Shown: piece after piece, positions 31,752-41,924 of the stretch
Position numbering within the stretch: the first letter of the stretch is position 1
How the letters are laid out: each line of letters begins with the position of its first letter
Assembly: GCF_012849095.1 (NCBI RefSeq)
Contig: NZ_CP051680.1
Coordinates: 1,984,001 to 2,048,000 of the forward strand
Source of the DNA: Cohnella herbarum
GTDB lineage: Bacteria; Bacillota; Bacilli; Paenibacillales; Paenibacillaceae
Length of the DNA: 64,000 nucleotides
Direction: 5' to 3'
Made by a program: the position numbers and the translations under genes
The notes under the pieces: model-generated
Database searches by the model: none
Told to the model about the DNA's origin: nothing
What the model saw: only the letters and a program-made list of their open reading frames with translations

Positions 31752-32618
31752 TTATTTGAACTCTGTCAACAGTTTGTCAAAGTCTTCACGGGACAATTTC
31801 ATATCCTGCTTCGCGAGCGCTTCGTCTTTGAAACCGACTGCCAGTTGCTCGTACGACTTACGTTCCTTATTCTGGTAGATCAAGCCCGTCAACATTCCGT
31901 TCGTTTCCATAATCTTCGTCATGGCCGCGATCCGGTTGGATGGATCGTATTCCGGGAATTGCTCCAAGTTTACGATATTTTCCTTGAACCAGTCGTACGT
32001 ATTGATCTTATTGAAAGTCACGCAAGGGCTGAACACGTTAATTAGCGAAAACCCTTTGTGATTCAAGCCTTGCTCGATTAAAGAAGTCAATTGCTTCAGA
32101 TCGCTGGAGAACGATTGCGCGACGAAAGTCGCGCCTGCGGACAACGCGATCTCAAGCGGCGACAAAGTCGTCTCGATCGAGCCTTCCGGCGTCGATTTGG
32201 TTTTGAACCCTTCCGCGCTTCGCGGGGACGTTTGTCCTTTGGTCAGTCCGTAAATTTGGTTGTCCATAACGATATACGTAATATCCAAGTTCCGGCGAAT
32301 CGCATGAACCGTATGGCCCATCCCAATCGCGAAGCCGTCTCCGTCTCCGCCCGACGCGATAACGGTAAGTTCGCGATTCGCAAGCTTAACGCCTTGCGCG
32401 ATCGGAAGCGAACGCCCGTGAATCCCGTGTAAGCCGTAAGCGTTAATGTAACCGGAAATCCGGCCCGAACAGCCGATTCCCGAGATGACCGCTAATTGCT
32501 CGGGCTCTAAACCTACGTTAGCTGCCGCGCGTTGGATCGCAGCTTGCACGGAGAAATCCCCGCAACCAGGACACCAGTTCGGCTTCACATTATTACGAAA
32601 CTCTTTAAATGTTGCCAT
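31752..32618 (-). CDS. korB: 2-oxoacid:ferredoxin oxidoreductase, beta subunit
   Basis: A 288-residue TPP-binding subunit. WCPGCGDFSVQAA at the N-terminus, GIGCSGRISGYINAYG, GDGDGFAIGMGHTVHA and NQIYGLTKGQTSPRS give the thiamine-diphosphate and cluster-binding motifs of KorB/PorB. With KorA it oxidises 2-oxoglutarate (or pyruvate) to acyl-CoA with ferredoxin as acceptor. The stop of korA and its start are one base apart, so the pair is one operon. Two-subunit types like this occur in aerobic Bacillales. Confidence 0.9.
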   Translation of the reverse strand: MATFKEFRNNVKPNWCPGCGDFSVQAAIQRAAANVGLEPEQLAVISGIGCSGRISGYINAYGLHGIHGRSLPIAQGVKLANRELTVIASGGDGDGFAIGMGHTVHAIRRNLDITYIVMDNQIYGLTKGQTSPRSAEGFKTKSTPEGSIETTLSPLEIALSAGATFVAQSFSSDLKQLTSLIEQGLNHKGFSLINVFSPCVTFNKINTYDWFKENIVNLEQFPEYDPSNRIAAMTKIMETNGMLTGLIYQNKERKSYEQLAVGFKDEALAKQDMKLSREDFDKLLTEFK

Positions 32619-32619
32619 C

Positions 32620-34365
32620 TCAGACCAGCTCCTTACAAGCTTTATGAATTTCCGAAGGCAGGAACGGCGTTCCGTCGTATTTAAGCAGGTTGCGGATTTT
32701 GTGGTGATAACCGATGTTCTGCTTGATTAGGTTGGACAATTGACCCGTCGCGTTATTCTCCAGCACGACGACCTGCTTAGCCGCTTCCAGATGAGGCAAC
32801 AGCAGCTCGTTCGGGAACGGATGCATTTGGCGAACCATAATCTGATTCGTCGTGATTCCATCCGCCGTCAAGCGGCCGCGAGCTTCTTCAATCGTTCCGC
32901 CCGTCGAACCCATTGCGATGATGAGCAGATCCGGCGTCTCATGGGAAGCGTCGGCTTTCACCGCGTCCGTCACGCGAAGATGACTGATCTTGCCTAAGCG
33001 TTTGTCCATCATTTTTTCACGGTTCAACGCGTTCTCGGAAGGTCTTCCTTCCTGATCGTGCTCTACGCCCGTTACGTGATGGATGCCGTGCTTAGCGCCC
33101 GGAAGAACGCGCGGCGATACGCCGTCTTCCGTAAATTCATAACGCTTGAACAAGCGATTATCTTCGCTAGGAGGCAATTCTTCGGTTACCAGCTTCCCGC
33201 GGTTGATCACGATTTTGTCGTAATCGAGCGCTTCGGACGTCTGTTTGCCGAGAGACAATTGCAGATCCGTCGCAATGATAACCGGAATTTGATATTGTTC
33301 CGCGATGTTAAATCCTTCGATAATATCGTAGAAGCACTCTTCGATCGTGCTCGGAGCGACGACCAGCTTAGGAATCTCTCCGTGCGTACCGTAGATAAGC
33401 GCGTTGATGTCGGATTGCTCTTGTTTGGTCGGCAAGCCCGTCGACGGACCGCCGCGCTGCGTATCGACGATAAGTAGCGGAGTTTCCGTCATGCCGGAAA
33501 GACCGATCGCTTCCATCATTAATGCGAGTCCAGGACCCGCGGAAGCCGTCATCGTGCGCACGCCCGCGTAGTTCGCGCCTATTGCCATCGTTACCGCGGC
33601 TATTTCATCTTCCGTTTGAACGACCGTACCGCCGAACTTAGGAAGCTTCTTAATTAAGTATTCCATGATCTCGGAGGCCGGAGTGATCGGATAAGCAGAC
33701 ATCAGTCTGCAGCCCGCTGCAACGCAACCGAGCGCCATCGCTTCGTTGCCGATCATGAACAGCTTCTGTTTGCCGTCCGCGTCCTCGAGCTTAAATTCGT
33801 CGAGCGGACCGCCGGCTTGCTCCAGGACGAATTCCGCACCGCGGCGTACCGCTTCCACGTTCTTCTCCACGATCGCCGCGCCTTTGCGGCCGAACTCTTC
33901 TTCTACCGCTTTATTGAAGACTTCCATAGGCAGTCCAAGCAGACCCCAGGAAGCTCCGGAAGCCACCATATTTTTCATGAGGGAAGTGCCAAGTTCTTCT
34001 GCAATTGCCGTAATCGGAACAGCGAATAACCGAGCTTGCACGCCTTCTGGGATCGTCGGCGAGAATTTCGCGTCGGCGACGACGACTCCGCCCGGACGAA
34101 GCTCTCCAGCGTTTAGATCGATGCTCTCCTGGTCAAAAGCGACTAGAATGTCCAGGTCATCGGAAATCGCGCGAATCGGCTTCGTGCTGATGCGGATTTT
34201 GTTATTCGTGTGTCCGCCTTTAATCCGCGAGGAAAAGTGTCGGTACCCGTACAGGTAGTAGCCCAGACGGTTCAGCGCGGTAGAGAAAATACGGTCGGTA
34301 CTTTCCACGCCTTCCCCTTGCTGGCCGCCAATTTTCCATGACAGTTGACTGATCACAGTGCCCAT
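32620..34365 (-). CDS. korA: 2-oxoacid:ferredoxin oxidoreductase, alpha subunit (fused gamma-alpha)
   Basis: A 581-residue subunit. Residues 1-190 are the gamma domain (KIGGQQGEGVESTDRIFSTA, then SRIKGGHTNNKIRIS); about 205-580 the alpha domain (GNEAMALGCVAAGCRLMSAYPITPASEIMEYL, AVTMAIGANYAGVRTMTASAGPG). Together with korB it forms the alpha2beta2 enzyme that makes acyl-CoA and reduced ferredoxin. Length agrees with fused KorA proteins. The start at 34365 is supported by AGGAG about 8 bases upstream. Confidence 0.9.
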   Translation of the reverse strand: MGTVISQLSWKIGGQQGEGVESTDRIFSTALNRLGYYLYGYRHFSSRIKGGHTNNKIRISTKPIRAISDDLDILVAFDQESIDLNAGELRPGGVVVADAKFSPTIPEGVQARLFAVPITAIAEELGTSLMKNMVASGASWGLLGLPMEVFNKAVEEEFGRKGAAIVEKNVEAVRRGAEFVLEQAGGPLDEFKLEDADGKQKLFMIGNEAMALGCVAAGCRLMSAYPITPASEIMEYLIKKLPKFGGTVVQTEDEIAAVTMAIGANYAGVRTMTASAGPGLALMMEAIGLSGMTETPLLIVDTQRGGPSTGLPTKQEQSDINALIYGTHGEIPKLVVAPSTIEECFYDIIEGFNIAEQYQIPVIIATDLQLSLGKQTSEALDYDKIVINRGKLVTEELPPSEDNRLFKRYEFTEDGVSPRVLPGAKHGIHHVTGVEHDQEGRPSENALNREKMMDKRLGKISHLRVTDAVKADASHETPDLLIIAMGSTGGTIEEARGRLTADGITTNQIMVRQMHPFPNELLLPHLEAAKQVVVLENNATGQLSNLIKQNIGYHHKIRNLLKYDGTPFLPSEIHKACKELV

Positions 34366-34540
34366 CTCCTCTTAATCTCCGGTTCGTCAATTTTCGACAG
34401 ATTTACCCTATAATATTTTTTATTACCCTCATAAATATTATGTTTTACCAACGTAAATTGCAAGACATATTCGTGTAAGCGATAGATAACAGTTTGCGAT
34501 CAGATCAATGCCGATTCGAGATGGATGTCAGGCGAACAGT

Positions 34541-35482
34541 TCAATTAGGTAGATTTTTTGTAAAAAACCGGGTGGCCGTTCCCCCTACCATCTCTCTTAC
34601 GAGCGATTCCGGATAACGTTTCAAAAGCGCCTCGATTAGATCCGGATACCGACCGGGATGCTCTAAATCTTCTACATGTCGGGAAATCCCGTCGAAGTCC
34701 GACCCAAAGGCGATATGTTCAGCCCCTCCTAGCGCGCATACATGTTCGACATGCCTAAGAACATCGCCTATTTTAACCGACTCTTCACCCGTCACAAACC
34801 AAGGAACGAACGTTAGCCCGATGATCCCCTGCGCGCCGATGATAGCCTGGATTTGCCGATCCGTTAGGTTACGAGGATTGTCTTTAATCGCGCGGACATT
34901 GGAATGAGACGCGAAAAAAGGGCGTTGCGCGCGCTCGGCCAGCTCCCAGAATCCCCGATCGGATAGATGGGACACATCTATCAGGATACCCAAAGATTCG
35001 CATTCCGTAACAAGCTGTCTCCCCGCTTTCGTGAATCCCGCTCCCCGAGGCTCCATTGCTCCGTCGCACGCCCAATTCGCATGATTCCACGTCGGTCCAA
35101 GCAGCCTTAAGCCTAATCGGTAGAGAAGACGCAGCGCCCATAGATTGCCTTGCAATCCTTCGGCCCCCTCCAAGGATAGCAGAACACCGATTTTCCCATC
35201 CTGCTCCGCCCGTTCGATATCCCCCGCTTTGCGAACGAGTTTTATTCCCCTTACGGTCAGAACCTCGCTCCAGAACAGTTCCGCAGCATGAAACAACGAT
35301 TCCGGATCGCTCGGAATCGTGTCGGGCAAGTAAATGGCAAACACTTGAAGACCAATGCCCCCTTGCCTTAATCGTTCCGGAGTGGCATCGAAAACGCCGA
35401 CATCGGTAGCGCTCCCCCATTTGGAGCCTGGGTTTTCAAGCATCTTGCAAAGCACGTCTACGTGCAAATCGGCCACTCTCAT
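34541..35482 (-). CDS. Membrane dipeptidase (peptidase M19 family)
   Basis: A 313-residue zinc dipeptidase of the renal dipeptidase (M19) family. The metal ligands are in DLHVDVL (N-terminus), SLEGAEG, and later IDVSHLSDRGFWE and PFFASHSN; GSDFDGI is the C-terminal Asp motif. It would hydrolyse dipeptides, including D-amino-acid ones. ATG at 35482 is preferred because AGGGGG lies 7 bases upstream; the open frame reaches 35503. No signal peptide is seen, as in other bacterial members. Confidence 0.9.
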   Translation of the reverse strand: MRVADLHVDVLCKMLENPGSKWGSATDVGVFDATPERLRQGGIGLQVFAIYLPDTIPSDPESLFHAAELFWSEVLTVRGIKLVRKAGDIERAEQDGKIGVLLSLEGAEGLQGNLWALRLLYRLGLRLLGPTWNHANWACDGAMEPRGAGFTKAGRQLVTECESLGILIDVSHLSDRGFWELAERAQRPFFASHSNVRAIKDNPRNLTDRQIQAIIGAQGIIGLTFVPWFVTGEESVKIGDVLRHVEHVCALGGAEHIAFGSDFDGISRHVEDLEHPGRYPDLIEALLKRYPESLVREMVGGTATRFFTKNLPN

Positions 35483-35626
35483 CTTATGTCCCCCTCTGCG
35501 CAACTGGCCCCACTATGCCTGAACGGCACAAAAAAACCTGCTACATCGATGTAATCGAGACGTAACGTGAGTCACGCGGCTACGATTATCACCCAGGAAC
35601 AGGTCGACATCTTACCCTACTGTTGT

Positions 35627-35887
35627 TTACCTTGGTTCGACAATAAGCTTTATTGCCGTCCGGTCTTCTCCATCGATCACAATATCCGTAAAAGCCGGGA
35701 TGCAAATCAGGTCTACCCCGCTCGGTGCCACGAATCCGCGGGCGATTGCGACCGCTTTAACCGCTTGATTGAGCGCCCCAGCGCCAATAGCTTGCAGTTC
35801 GGCGGCCCCGCGTTCGCGGAGTACGCCTGCCAGTGCGCCTGCTACGGAATTTGGATTGGACTTTGCGGAAACCTTTAATACTTCCAT
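35627..35887 (-). CDS. spoVS: Stage V sporulation protein S
   Basis: An 86-residue protein that matches SpoVS throughout (MEVLKVSAKSNPNSVAGALAG, QAIGAGALNQAVKAVAIARG, EDRTAIKLIVEPR). SpoVS is an Alba-fold nucleic-acid-binding-like protein needed for coat assembly and heat resistance of spores. In B. subtilis it lies next to ymdB, as here. ATG at 35887 with AGGAGG upstream. Confidence 0.95.
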   Translation of the reverse strand: MEVLKVSAKSNPNSVAGALAGVLRERGAAELQAIGAGALNQAVKAVAIARGFVAPSGVDLICIPAFTDIVIDGEDRTAIKLIVEPR

Positions 35888-36057
35888 GACCAGTTCCTCC
35901 TCTTATGACAACCCGCTTATTTCATCGGTTGCATCGGGAATTATTCGGAAATCAAAGGATGGGCCCACTAAGGCATACTTATTCGGTAACCCGGACGATA
36001 ATTCCTTCTTTTCCAAAGAGGTTTGGCCATGAAAGCTTGTAAACCTTCGCAATATTT

Positions 36058-36852
36058 TTATACGGCGATCCAAGAATCCTCGTCCACCGAAATATTTTGT
36101 ACCTTTACCGCTTTACCTGTCGCTTCGTCAATGTCGACGAACACGCCGTTTAACGTCCATTTTCCTTCGGCTACGGTGAATCTTGCGGGCATTCCCGTGA
36201 TGAACCGGCGAACGACCGTCTCTTTGTCCATGCCCAGAACGCCATCGCGCGGCCCGGTCATCCCCGCATCCGTCAGATAAGCCGTACCTTCCGGCAAAAT
36301 GCGGGCATCGTTCGTCTGAACATGCGTGTGCGTGCCAACGACCAATGAAGCGTATCCGTCCAAATGCCATCCCATCGCGATTTTCTCGCTTGTCGCCTCC
36401 GCGTGGAAATCGACGAGAATGCACTTCGTATGCCTGCGCAGCTCTTCGATTTCTTCTTCCGCCGTCCGGAACGGACATTCCGCAGGGGGCAAGAACGTGC
36501 GGCCGATCAGGTTAACGACGCCTAGCTCCTTGCCGTTCCCCCTTACGATCATGCTTCCTCGCCCTGGCGTGCCATGCGGCAAATTCGAGGGCCGAATCAT
36601 CCTGGCTTCATCGTCGATGAAGTCGAAGATTTCCCGGTTATCCCACGTATGGTTACCCATCGTAATGCCGTGTACGCCCCATTCGAACAGCTCCCGGGTA
36701 ATCGCGGCATTTATTCCGCGCCCTCCGGCCGCATTTTCCCCGTTGGCGATAATGATGTGAGGATTATATTTGTCTTTGATCCATGGAAGCAACCGTTTGA
36801 CCGTGTCTCTTCCGATATTACCTACGATATCTCCGATAAAAACGACCTTCAT
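36058..36852 (-). CDS. ymdB: YmdB phosphodiesterase
   Basis: A 264-residue metallophosphodiesterase: FIGDIVGNIGRDT, NGENAAGGRGI, MGNHTWDN, VDFHAEATSEKIA and GTHTHVQTNDA carry the Asp, Asn and His metal ligands. In B. subtilis YmdB degrades 2',3'-cAMP and directs the choice between motility and biofilm. The ATG at 36852 (MKVVFIGDIVG) is chosen by family length; the frame is open for another 40 codons upstream, which look random. It lies downstream of rny. Confidence 0.95.
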   Translation of the reverse strand: MKVVFIGDIVGNIGRDTVKRLLPWIKDKYNPHIIIANGENAAGGRGINAAITRELFEWGVHGITMGNHTWDNREIFDFIDDEARMIRPSNLPHGTPGRGSMIVRGNGKELGVVNLIGRTFLPPAECPFRTAEEEIEELRRHTKCILVDFHAEATSEKIAMGWHLDGYASLVVGTHTHVQTNDARILPEGTAYLTDAGMTGPRDGVLGMDKETVVRRFITGMPARFTVAEGKWTLNGVFVDIDEATGKAVKVQNISVDEDSWIAV

Positions 36853-37058
36853 CCGCTTCAACTCGCTTTCCGTACCAGTAAAACGACTTCGCCGTCCGTA
36901 GACGGCGGCATACGTTTGTATCGAAAACTTATACTTTCTATGCGTACAAGCATTAACGTCTTCCAACGCCACTTAGGTAGGGTGCGGAAACGTTTATGTC
37001 GGTGACGATTCAGAAATGGATAGCGAAATTTTTACATTCTGAATCGTTATACAAAGGG

Positions 37059-37090
37059 AAAAGTGGCTGCATGTTGCCGCAGCCACTTTT
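37059..37090 (-). terminator. Hairpin after rny
   Basis: AAAAGTGGCTGC pairs with GCAGCCACTTTT around 8 bases, 24 bases after the rny stop; the T-run is short. Confidence 0.6.
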
Positions 37091-37113
37091 CAGCCTTCCC
37101 TGCATTCCGTAAT

Positions 37114-38655
37114 TTATTTGGCGTACTCAACCGCGCGGGTTTCACGAATAACGGTAACCTTGATGTGACCTGGATAGTCCAGCTCGCCCTCGATTTTCTT
37201 CGTAATATCCCGAGCTAAGCGGAACGCTTCGGTGTCGTCGATCTTCTCCGGCTGAACCATGACGCGAACCTCGCGTCCGGCTTGAATCGCGTACGATTTC
37301 TCGACGCCTTCGAACGATTCGGAGATCGCCTCCAGCTTCTCGAGCCGGCGGATGTAGGTCTCCAACGTTTCGCGGCGAGCTCCCGGACGTGCAGCGCTAA
37401 GCGCATCTGCCGCTCCGACGAGCATAGCGATAACCGATGTGGCTTCCACGTCGCCGTGATGGGACGCGATACTGTTGATAACAACAGGATGTTCCTTGTA
37501 TTTCTTGCCCAATTCCACGCCGATCTCGACATGCGAGCCTTCCACTTCGTGGTCGAGCGCTTTGCCGATATCATGAAGCAAGCCGGCGCGTTTCGCAAGC
37601 GTGATGTCTTCTCCCAACTCCCCGGCCATAAGACCGGTTAGATAGGCGACTTCCATCGAATGCTTCAACACGTTCTGGCCGTAGCTCGTCCGGAATTTCA
37701 GACGACCTAGGATTTTGATCAAATCCGGATGTAAGCCGTGCACGCCAACTTCGAAAGTAGCTTGCTCGCCGTACTCGCGAATTCTCTCATCGACTTCCTT
37801 ACGGGACTTCTCCACCATTTCCTCGATCCGAGCCGGGTGAATCCGTCCATCCGCAACTAATTTCTCTAGAGAGGTCCGTGCAATCTCGCGGCGAATCGGG
37901 TCAAAGCCCGACAGAATAACCGCTTCCGGCGTATCGTCGATAATGAGATCAATACCCGTTAACGTCTCAAGAGCACGGATATTACGTCCTTCACGACCAA
38001 TGATGCGACCTTTCATCTCTTCGTTAGGCAACGTTACGACGGATACCGTCGTTTCCGCCACGTGATCCGCGGCGCAACGTTGAATGGCGAGGGAGATGAT
38101 ATCGCGAGCCTTCTTGTCGCCTTCTTCTTTCGCTTGATGCTCGATTTCCTTGATCATCTGCGCCGTCTCGTGACGCACTTCTTGTTCCACGTTCGACAGA
38201 ATCATCTGTTTGGCATCTTCCGTCGACAGGTTCGAAATGCGCTCCAATTCGTTCATCTGCTGCTTATGCAGAGATTCGATCTGATCCTGTACCTCTTCGA
38301 TCCGTTTCTCTTTGTTGGCGACTTGCTCCTCTTTCCGTTCCAACGCTTCTAGCTTACGATCCAGCGACTCTTCTTTTTGCAACAGCCGCCTTTCCAGGCG
38401 TTGAATTTCGTTGCGGCGTTCGCGAATATCGCGTTCCGCTTCGTTACGGAGCTTATGCACCTCGTCTTTGGCTTCCAGCACCGTTTCTTTACGTACGGCT
38501 TCCGATTCTTTCTTGGCAGCTTCAACAATCTGAATGGCAGCCGCTTCGGCACTAGAGATTTTGGCTTCCGCAATGGATTTGCGTGCGACATAACCGATCC
38601 CAAAGCAAAGGACGCCAACAACGAGAACGATCAAGACCCAGACCCATGGCATCAT
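37114..38655 (-). CDS. rny: Ribonuclease Y
   Basis: A 513-residue membrane-bound endoribonuclease. Residues about 4-25 form the anchor ([20 protein letters not shown]); 30-190 a Glu/Arg/Lys-rich coiled coil; then a KH domain ([19 protein letters not shown]) and an HD domain ([20 protein letters not shown]). It initiates mRNA decay and, with the RicA complex, mRNA processing. Full length. GAGGTGAAAG lies ahead of the ATG. Gene order recX-rny-ymdB is the usual one. Confidence 0.97.
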   Translation of the reverse strand: MMPWVWVLIVLVVGVLCFGIGYVARKSIAEAKISSAEAAAIQIVEAAKKESEAVRKETVLEAKDEVHKLRNEAERDIRERRNEIQRLERRLLQKEESLDRKLEALERKEEQVANKEKRIEEVQDQIESLHKQQMNELERISNLSTEDAKQMILSNVEQEVRHETAQMIKEIEHQAKEEGDKKARDIISLAIQRCAADHVAETTVSVVTLPNEEMKGRIIGREGRNIRALETLTGIDLIIDDTPEAVILSGFDPIRREIARTSLEKLVADGRIHPARIEEMVEKSRKEVDERIREYGEQATFEVGVHGLHPDLIKILGRLKFRTSYGQNVLKHSMEVAYLTGLMAGELGEDITLAKRAGLLHDIGKALDHEVEGSHVEIGVELGKKYKEHPVVINSIASHHGDVEATSVIAMLVGAADALSAARPGARRETLETYIRRLEKLEAISESFEGVEKSYAIQAGREVRVMVQPEKIDDTEAFRLARDITKKIEGELDYPGHIKVTVIRETRAVEYAK

Positions 38656-38909
38656 GGTCTTTCACCTCCTCGTTGCATCACCAAGGCAACCGCTTGGGGA
38701 CACTTATTCAATTGATTTTCCGGTTTCCAAACCGTCTGATTACATGTGAACATTGCATAAAGGGTCGAAATAACACGTTCTGAATCGCTTTTTGGAAGGA
38801 AAAAACGTTCAGTTGGGAAGATGGAATACAAAATCATTTTATCTTTTGCTAAATTAGATTGTCAAGCAAGGTTCGCACGTATCTTTCGATCCCGAATCCG
38901 CGCATTCCA

Positions 38910-40082
38910 TTAATCTTCCATATATTCCGATCCGTCGTTGTAGTCTTCGCCGAACTCGGCATCCGAATCGGACTCTCCCGATTCCGCTGAGGCTTGCTGT
39001 ACCGCGGTTCTAACGACTCCCGACGGGAATCCTCGGCGCATCAGCATCGACATCAGCTTCATCTTGCGCTCCCTGTCATTTCCTTTGACGCTCGGCCACT
39101 TTTTACGCGCCAACGCCAACGCCGAATCCAGCTCGATCTGCCCGTCCAACTCTCCGATCGCTTGGTTGACATCTTCCCGTCCGACGCCCCTCTGCAGCAA
39201 CTCCTGCCTGATCAGCATCCGTCCCTTGCGCTGTCCGACCGCACGCTGCTCCGTGAAGCGTTTCGCATACGAGCTGTCATCTATCATCCTGCTCGCCCGT
39301 AAACGCTCTAAACATGCCGCTACGACCTCTGGGACGTATCCCTTGAGCTTTAACGCCTTGGACAACTCGGCAGTCGTCCGCGCTTTGCGTTCCAGCATCA
39401 GCAGCGCCGATCGATAAGCGTCTTCCTTCTGCTCGTCCTGCCTTAGCGTCTCATAATCCGCGGCCGACAACCGGCGACCCTTTAACAACCGCCAACTGAC
39501 TAGCGTATCCTCGTGTACGGTAAGCAACGATTCGCTTTCCCCTCGTGAGGACTGAGCCCCGGCAATGAGCGCGTCCACCTCTTCGTTCCAGTCGACGGAC
39601 AACTGCATCGGTTCACTCTCATGCTGAATGCCTAACCTAGCGTCATCCTCAGCGCTCGACCCATCCAATTCCAGCTTAACCGACACCCAATACATATGAG
39701 GTTTCTTCGGATGCGACTCGATCCCAACGACAACCGCTCCTAATACCGGTAATTTCAGCGGATTCCCCGCATCCTCGTCCGAGGATTCGTTTCTAGCGTT
39801 ATTTCCGAACCGTTTCGTTCCACCGCTTCGATAATTCGAACCGGCATACTTTCCGGTTTTACGATTATTAGATCCGCCGAATGTTCCACTGTTACGATTA
39901 TTCGATCCGATTTCCGTGTCGCTGTTGCGATTATAAGTTCCAGCGGATGTTCCACTGTTACGGCTGTTCGATCCGATATCGGTGTCGCCGTTACGATTAT
40001 TCGAATCGGTACGACCCGCTCCGCTCTTTTTATCGCTAACCTCATGCTCATCGTTTCTACCCGTTCTTCCCGATCCGTACAT
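38910..40082 (-). CDS. recX: RecX regulatory protein with Asn-rich N-terminal extension
   Basis: The C-terminal 280 residues are RecX: LPVLGAVVVGIESHPKK..., then three-helix repeats with YRSALLMLERKARTTAELSK, VVAACLERLRASRMIDDSSY and KRFTEQRAVGQRKGRMLIRQ. RecX binds RecA filaments and limits their activity. The first ~100 residues are unusual: low-complexity repeats of the type SNNRNSGTxxGSNNRNS (encoded by degenerate ~60-bp repeats at about 39836-40010). The ATG at 40082 is preferred (AGAGGAG upstream); a TTG at 40124 is also in frame. It follows recA. The acidic tail is EFGEDYNDGSEY. Confidence 0.85.
   Translation of the reverse strand: MYGSGRTGRNDEHEVSDKKSGAGRTDSNNRNGDTDIGSNSRNSGTSAGTYNRNSDTEIGSNNRNSGTFGGSNNRKTGKYAGSNYRSGGTKRFGNNARNESSDEDAGNPLKLPVLGAVVVGIESHPKKPHMYWVSVKLELDGSSAEDDARLGIQHESEPMQLSVDWNEEVDALIAGAQSSRGESESLLTVHEDTLVSWRLLKGRRLSAADYETLRQDEQKEDAYRSALLMLERKARTTAELSKALKLKGYVPEVVAACLERLRASRMIDDSSYAKRFTEQRAVGQRKGRMLIRQELLQRGVGREDVNQAIGELDGQIELDSALALARKKWPSVKGNDRERKMKLMSMLMRRGFPSGVVRTAVQQASAESGESDSDAEFGEDYNDGSEYMED
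39836..40010 (-). repeat. Degenerate tandem repeats inside recX
   Basis: Near-repeats built on CGATTATTCGATCCGA..TGTTCCACTGTTACG recur about every 60 bases and encode the Asn/Ser/Gly-rich segment of RecX. The codons for Asn and Arg vary little, suggesting recent expansion. Confidence 0.6.
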
Positions 40083-40169
40083 CTCCGCCCATTCTCCTCT
40101 CCGCAAAAACACAAAGAACGGCAATATATGCCGCCTTCTGTGTTAAGCCTATATTCGTCTAGCTAGCCA

Positions 40170-40195
40170 GCTAGCCAGTAAAGCTACTGGCTAGC
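40170..40195 (-). terminator. Hairpin between recA and recX
   Basis: GCTAGCCAGTA pairs with TACTGGCTAGC around AAGC. There is no T-run, so it may only weaken read-through from recA into recX, as hairpins do in other recA-recX operons. Confidence 0.6.
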
Positions 40196-40244
40196 TCCTA
40201 TCCGTCTAATCGTTCAGTCCGCCCGTTAATCGAACGATATGCAT

Positions 40245-41312
40245 TTATGCGTCTTCACCGAATTCTGTGTCGTCTTCCTCATCGGCAGAGACCGCAGCAG
40301 AGCTGGCTGCGGCAGCAGTTAACGATGAAGAGAGCAACGCTTCCCGAATTTGTTTCTCGATTTTATCGGAAACCTCAGGGTTGTCCTTTAAGTATTGCTT
40401 CGCATTCTCGCGCCCTTGGCCGAGACGTTCGCTATTGTAAGAGAACCATGCGCCGCTCTTCTGGATAATGTCCTGCTCAGCACCGATATCGATAATGCTT
40501 CCGACCTTCGAAATTCCTTCGCCGTACATGATGTCGACGTCAGCTTGCTTGAACGGAGGCGCAACTTTGTTCTTCACGACCTTGATCTTCGTGCGGTTAC
40601 CGACTACGTCGTTCCCTTGTTTGATCGCTTCGACGCGACGAACGTCCAACCGAACGCTGGCATAGAACTTCAAAGCGCGACCGCCTGGAGTCGTCTCCGG
40701 GTTACCGAACATTACGCCGATCTTCTCGCGAAGCTGGTTAATAAAGATTGCTAGACATTTCGACTTGCTGACAGCACCGGACAGTTTACGCATTGCTTGC
40801 GACATCAAACGCGCTTGCAAACCGACGAAGGAATCTCCCATATCGCCTTCGATTTCCGCTTTCGGAACGAGGGCCGCAACGGAGTCTACTACGATAATAT
40901 CGACGGCGCCGCTTCGTACTAATGCTTCCGCAATTTCCAAAGCTTGTTCGCCCGTATCCGGCTGGGAAAGAAGCAATTCGTCGATGTTTACGCCGAGATT
41001 TCTCGCATAAACCGGATCCAATGCATGTTCCGCATCGATGAATGCCGCCGTTCCTCCAGCACGCTGAACTTCCGCTATCGCATGAAGGGAAACCGTCGTC
41101 TTACCGGACGATTCAGGTCCGTATACTTCTATTATCCGCCCACGGGGATATCCGCCTATTCCAAGAGCGATGTCCAGTGCCAGCACCCCGCTGGATACTG
41201 TCTCAATAGCAATATTTGCGCTTTCGCCCAGTTTCATTACCGAACCCTTACCGAACTGCTTTTCAATCTGGCGCAAGGCCATGTCTAATGCGGCGCGACG
41301 ATCCGACAACAC
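40245..41312 (-). CDS. recA: Recombinase RecA
   Basis: About 355 residues. [21 protein letters not shown], Walker [32 protein letters not shown] and loop 2 [20 protein letters not shown] are intact. It forms the ATP-dependent strand-exchange filament and co-activates LexA cleavage. The GTG at 41312 is preferred because AAGGA lies 7 bases upstream and it gives the usual family N-terminus; the frame is open to 41420. The acidic tail [12 protein letters not shown] is typical. A SOS box lies upstream and recX follows. Confidence 0.97.
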   Translation of the reverse strand: MLSDRRAALDMALRQIEKQFGKGSVMKLGESANIAIETVSSGVLALDIALGIGGYPRGRIIEVYGPESSGKTTVSLHAIAEVQRAGGTAAFIDAEHALDPVYARNLGVNIDELLLSQPDTGEQALEIAEALVRSGAVDIIVVDSVAALVPKAEIEGDMGDSFVGLQARLMSQAMRKLSGAVSKSKCLAIFINQLREKIGVMFGNPETTPGGRALKFYASVRLDVRRVEAIKQGNDVVGNRTKIKVVKNKVAPPFKQADVDIMYGEGISKVGSIIDIGAEQDIIQKSGAWFSYNSERLGQGRENAKQYLKDNPEVSDKIEKQIREALLSSSLTAAAASSAAVSADEEDDTEFGEDA

Positions 41313-41378
41313 ACCCACATCCTTATCCTTTGATAGTTTTATCATACCGTGTTTCCAAGAGTTTGCCAAGCTTTTTGA

Positions 41379-41390
41379 GAACATTTGTTC
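41379..41390 (-). promoter_or_regulatory. LexA/DinR SOS box upstream of recA
   Basis: GAACATTTGTTC, flanked by A and G, a perfect match to the Gram-positive SOS consensus GAAC-N4-GTTC. It lies 66 bases ahead of the recA start and should bind LexA. Direct sequence match. Confidence 0.85.
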
Positions 41391-41406
41391 GATTTTATTT
41401 CGAAAA

Positions 41407-41442
41407 AAGAACCGCAGCAAAGTAATCTTCGCTACGGTTCTT
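41407..41442 (-). terminator. Terminator upstream of recA
   Basis: On the minus strand AAGAACCG-AGC-AAG pairs with CTT-GCT-CGGTTCTT and is followed by TTTTTT. It separates recA from the spacer behind cinA. Confidence 0.75.
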
Positions 41443-41644
41443 CCGCAACTTTCAAATAGACTTTACCATACGCCCGAACAATTGACAAGCATCGACAATT
41501 TTCTGTCACATTTACGGCAGTGAGGAAATCTCAACTCTTCGTCCCTCTAGCCATTATCCCTTTTGGCTCAGTTTAAACAGCTTCTCCGAAACCGAGCTGT
41601 TATTTTGTCTTAAGCTTCAACCCAGTGCCTCTACTTTGAAAAAT

Positions 41645-41885
41645 AGAAGTGTGTGACGTGCTTATGAAGTGTGACAAACTTTTCTTTTCCGATTTAGTAC
41701 CGTATAGCGTGCTAATTTCGTCCGCTATCCTACTTTTTCCGAATTAGTTCCATTTGGCGTGCTTTTTCGGTGCTACTAGCCTACTTTTTCCGAATTAGAA
41801 CCGTGTGGCGTACTTATTCAGTGCCACTAGCCTATTTTTCCGAATTAGAACCGTGTGACATACTTATTCGGTGTCACTAGTTATT
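41645..41885. repeat. Four to five tandem 51-bp degenerate repeats
   Basis: Units start CTACTTTTTCCGAATTAG, continue ACCGTGTGGCGTACTTATTC and end GGTGCCACTAGC; at least three complete units with 10-20% differences are visible. They fill the cinA-recA gap and hold no gene. Confidence 0.8.
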
Positions 41886-41924
41886 AGTAATGAACCTGGT
41901 ATGCGCATCCGACTTCCAAAGCGG

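Noticed and set aside
40170..40195. Insertion-sequence end at the CTAGCTAG-rich sequence behind recA
   Set aside because: It is a compact hairpin in the recA-recX gap with no transposase or target duplication.
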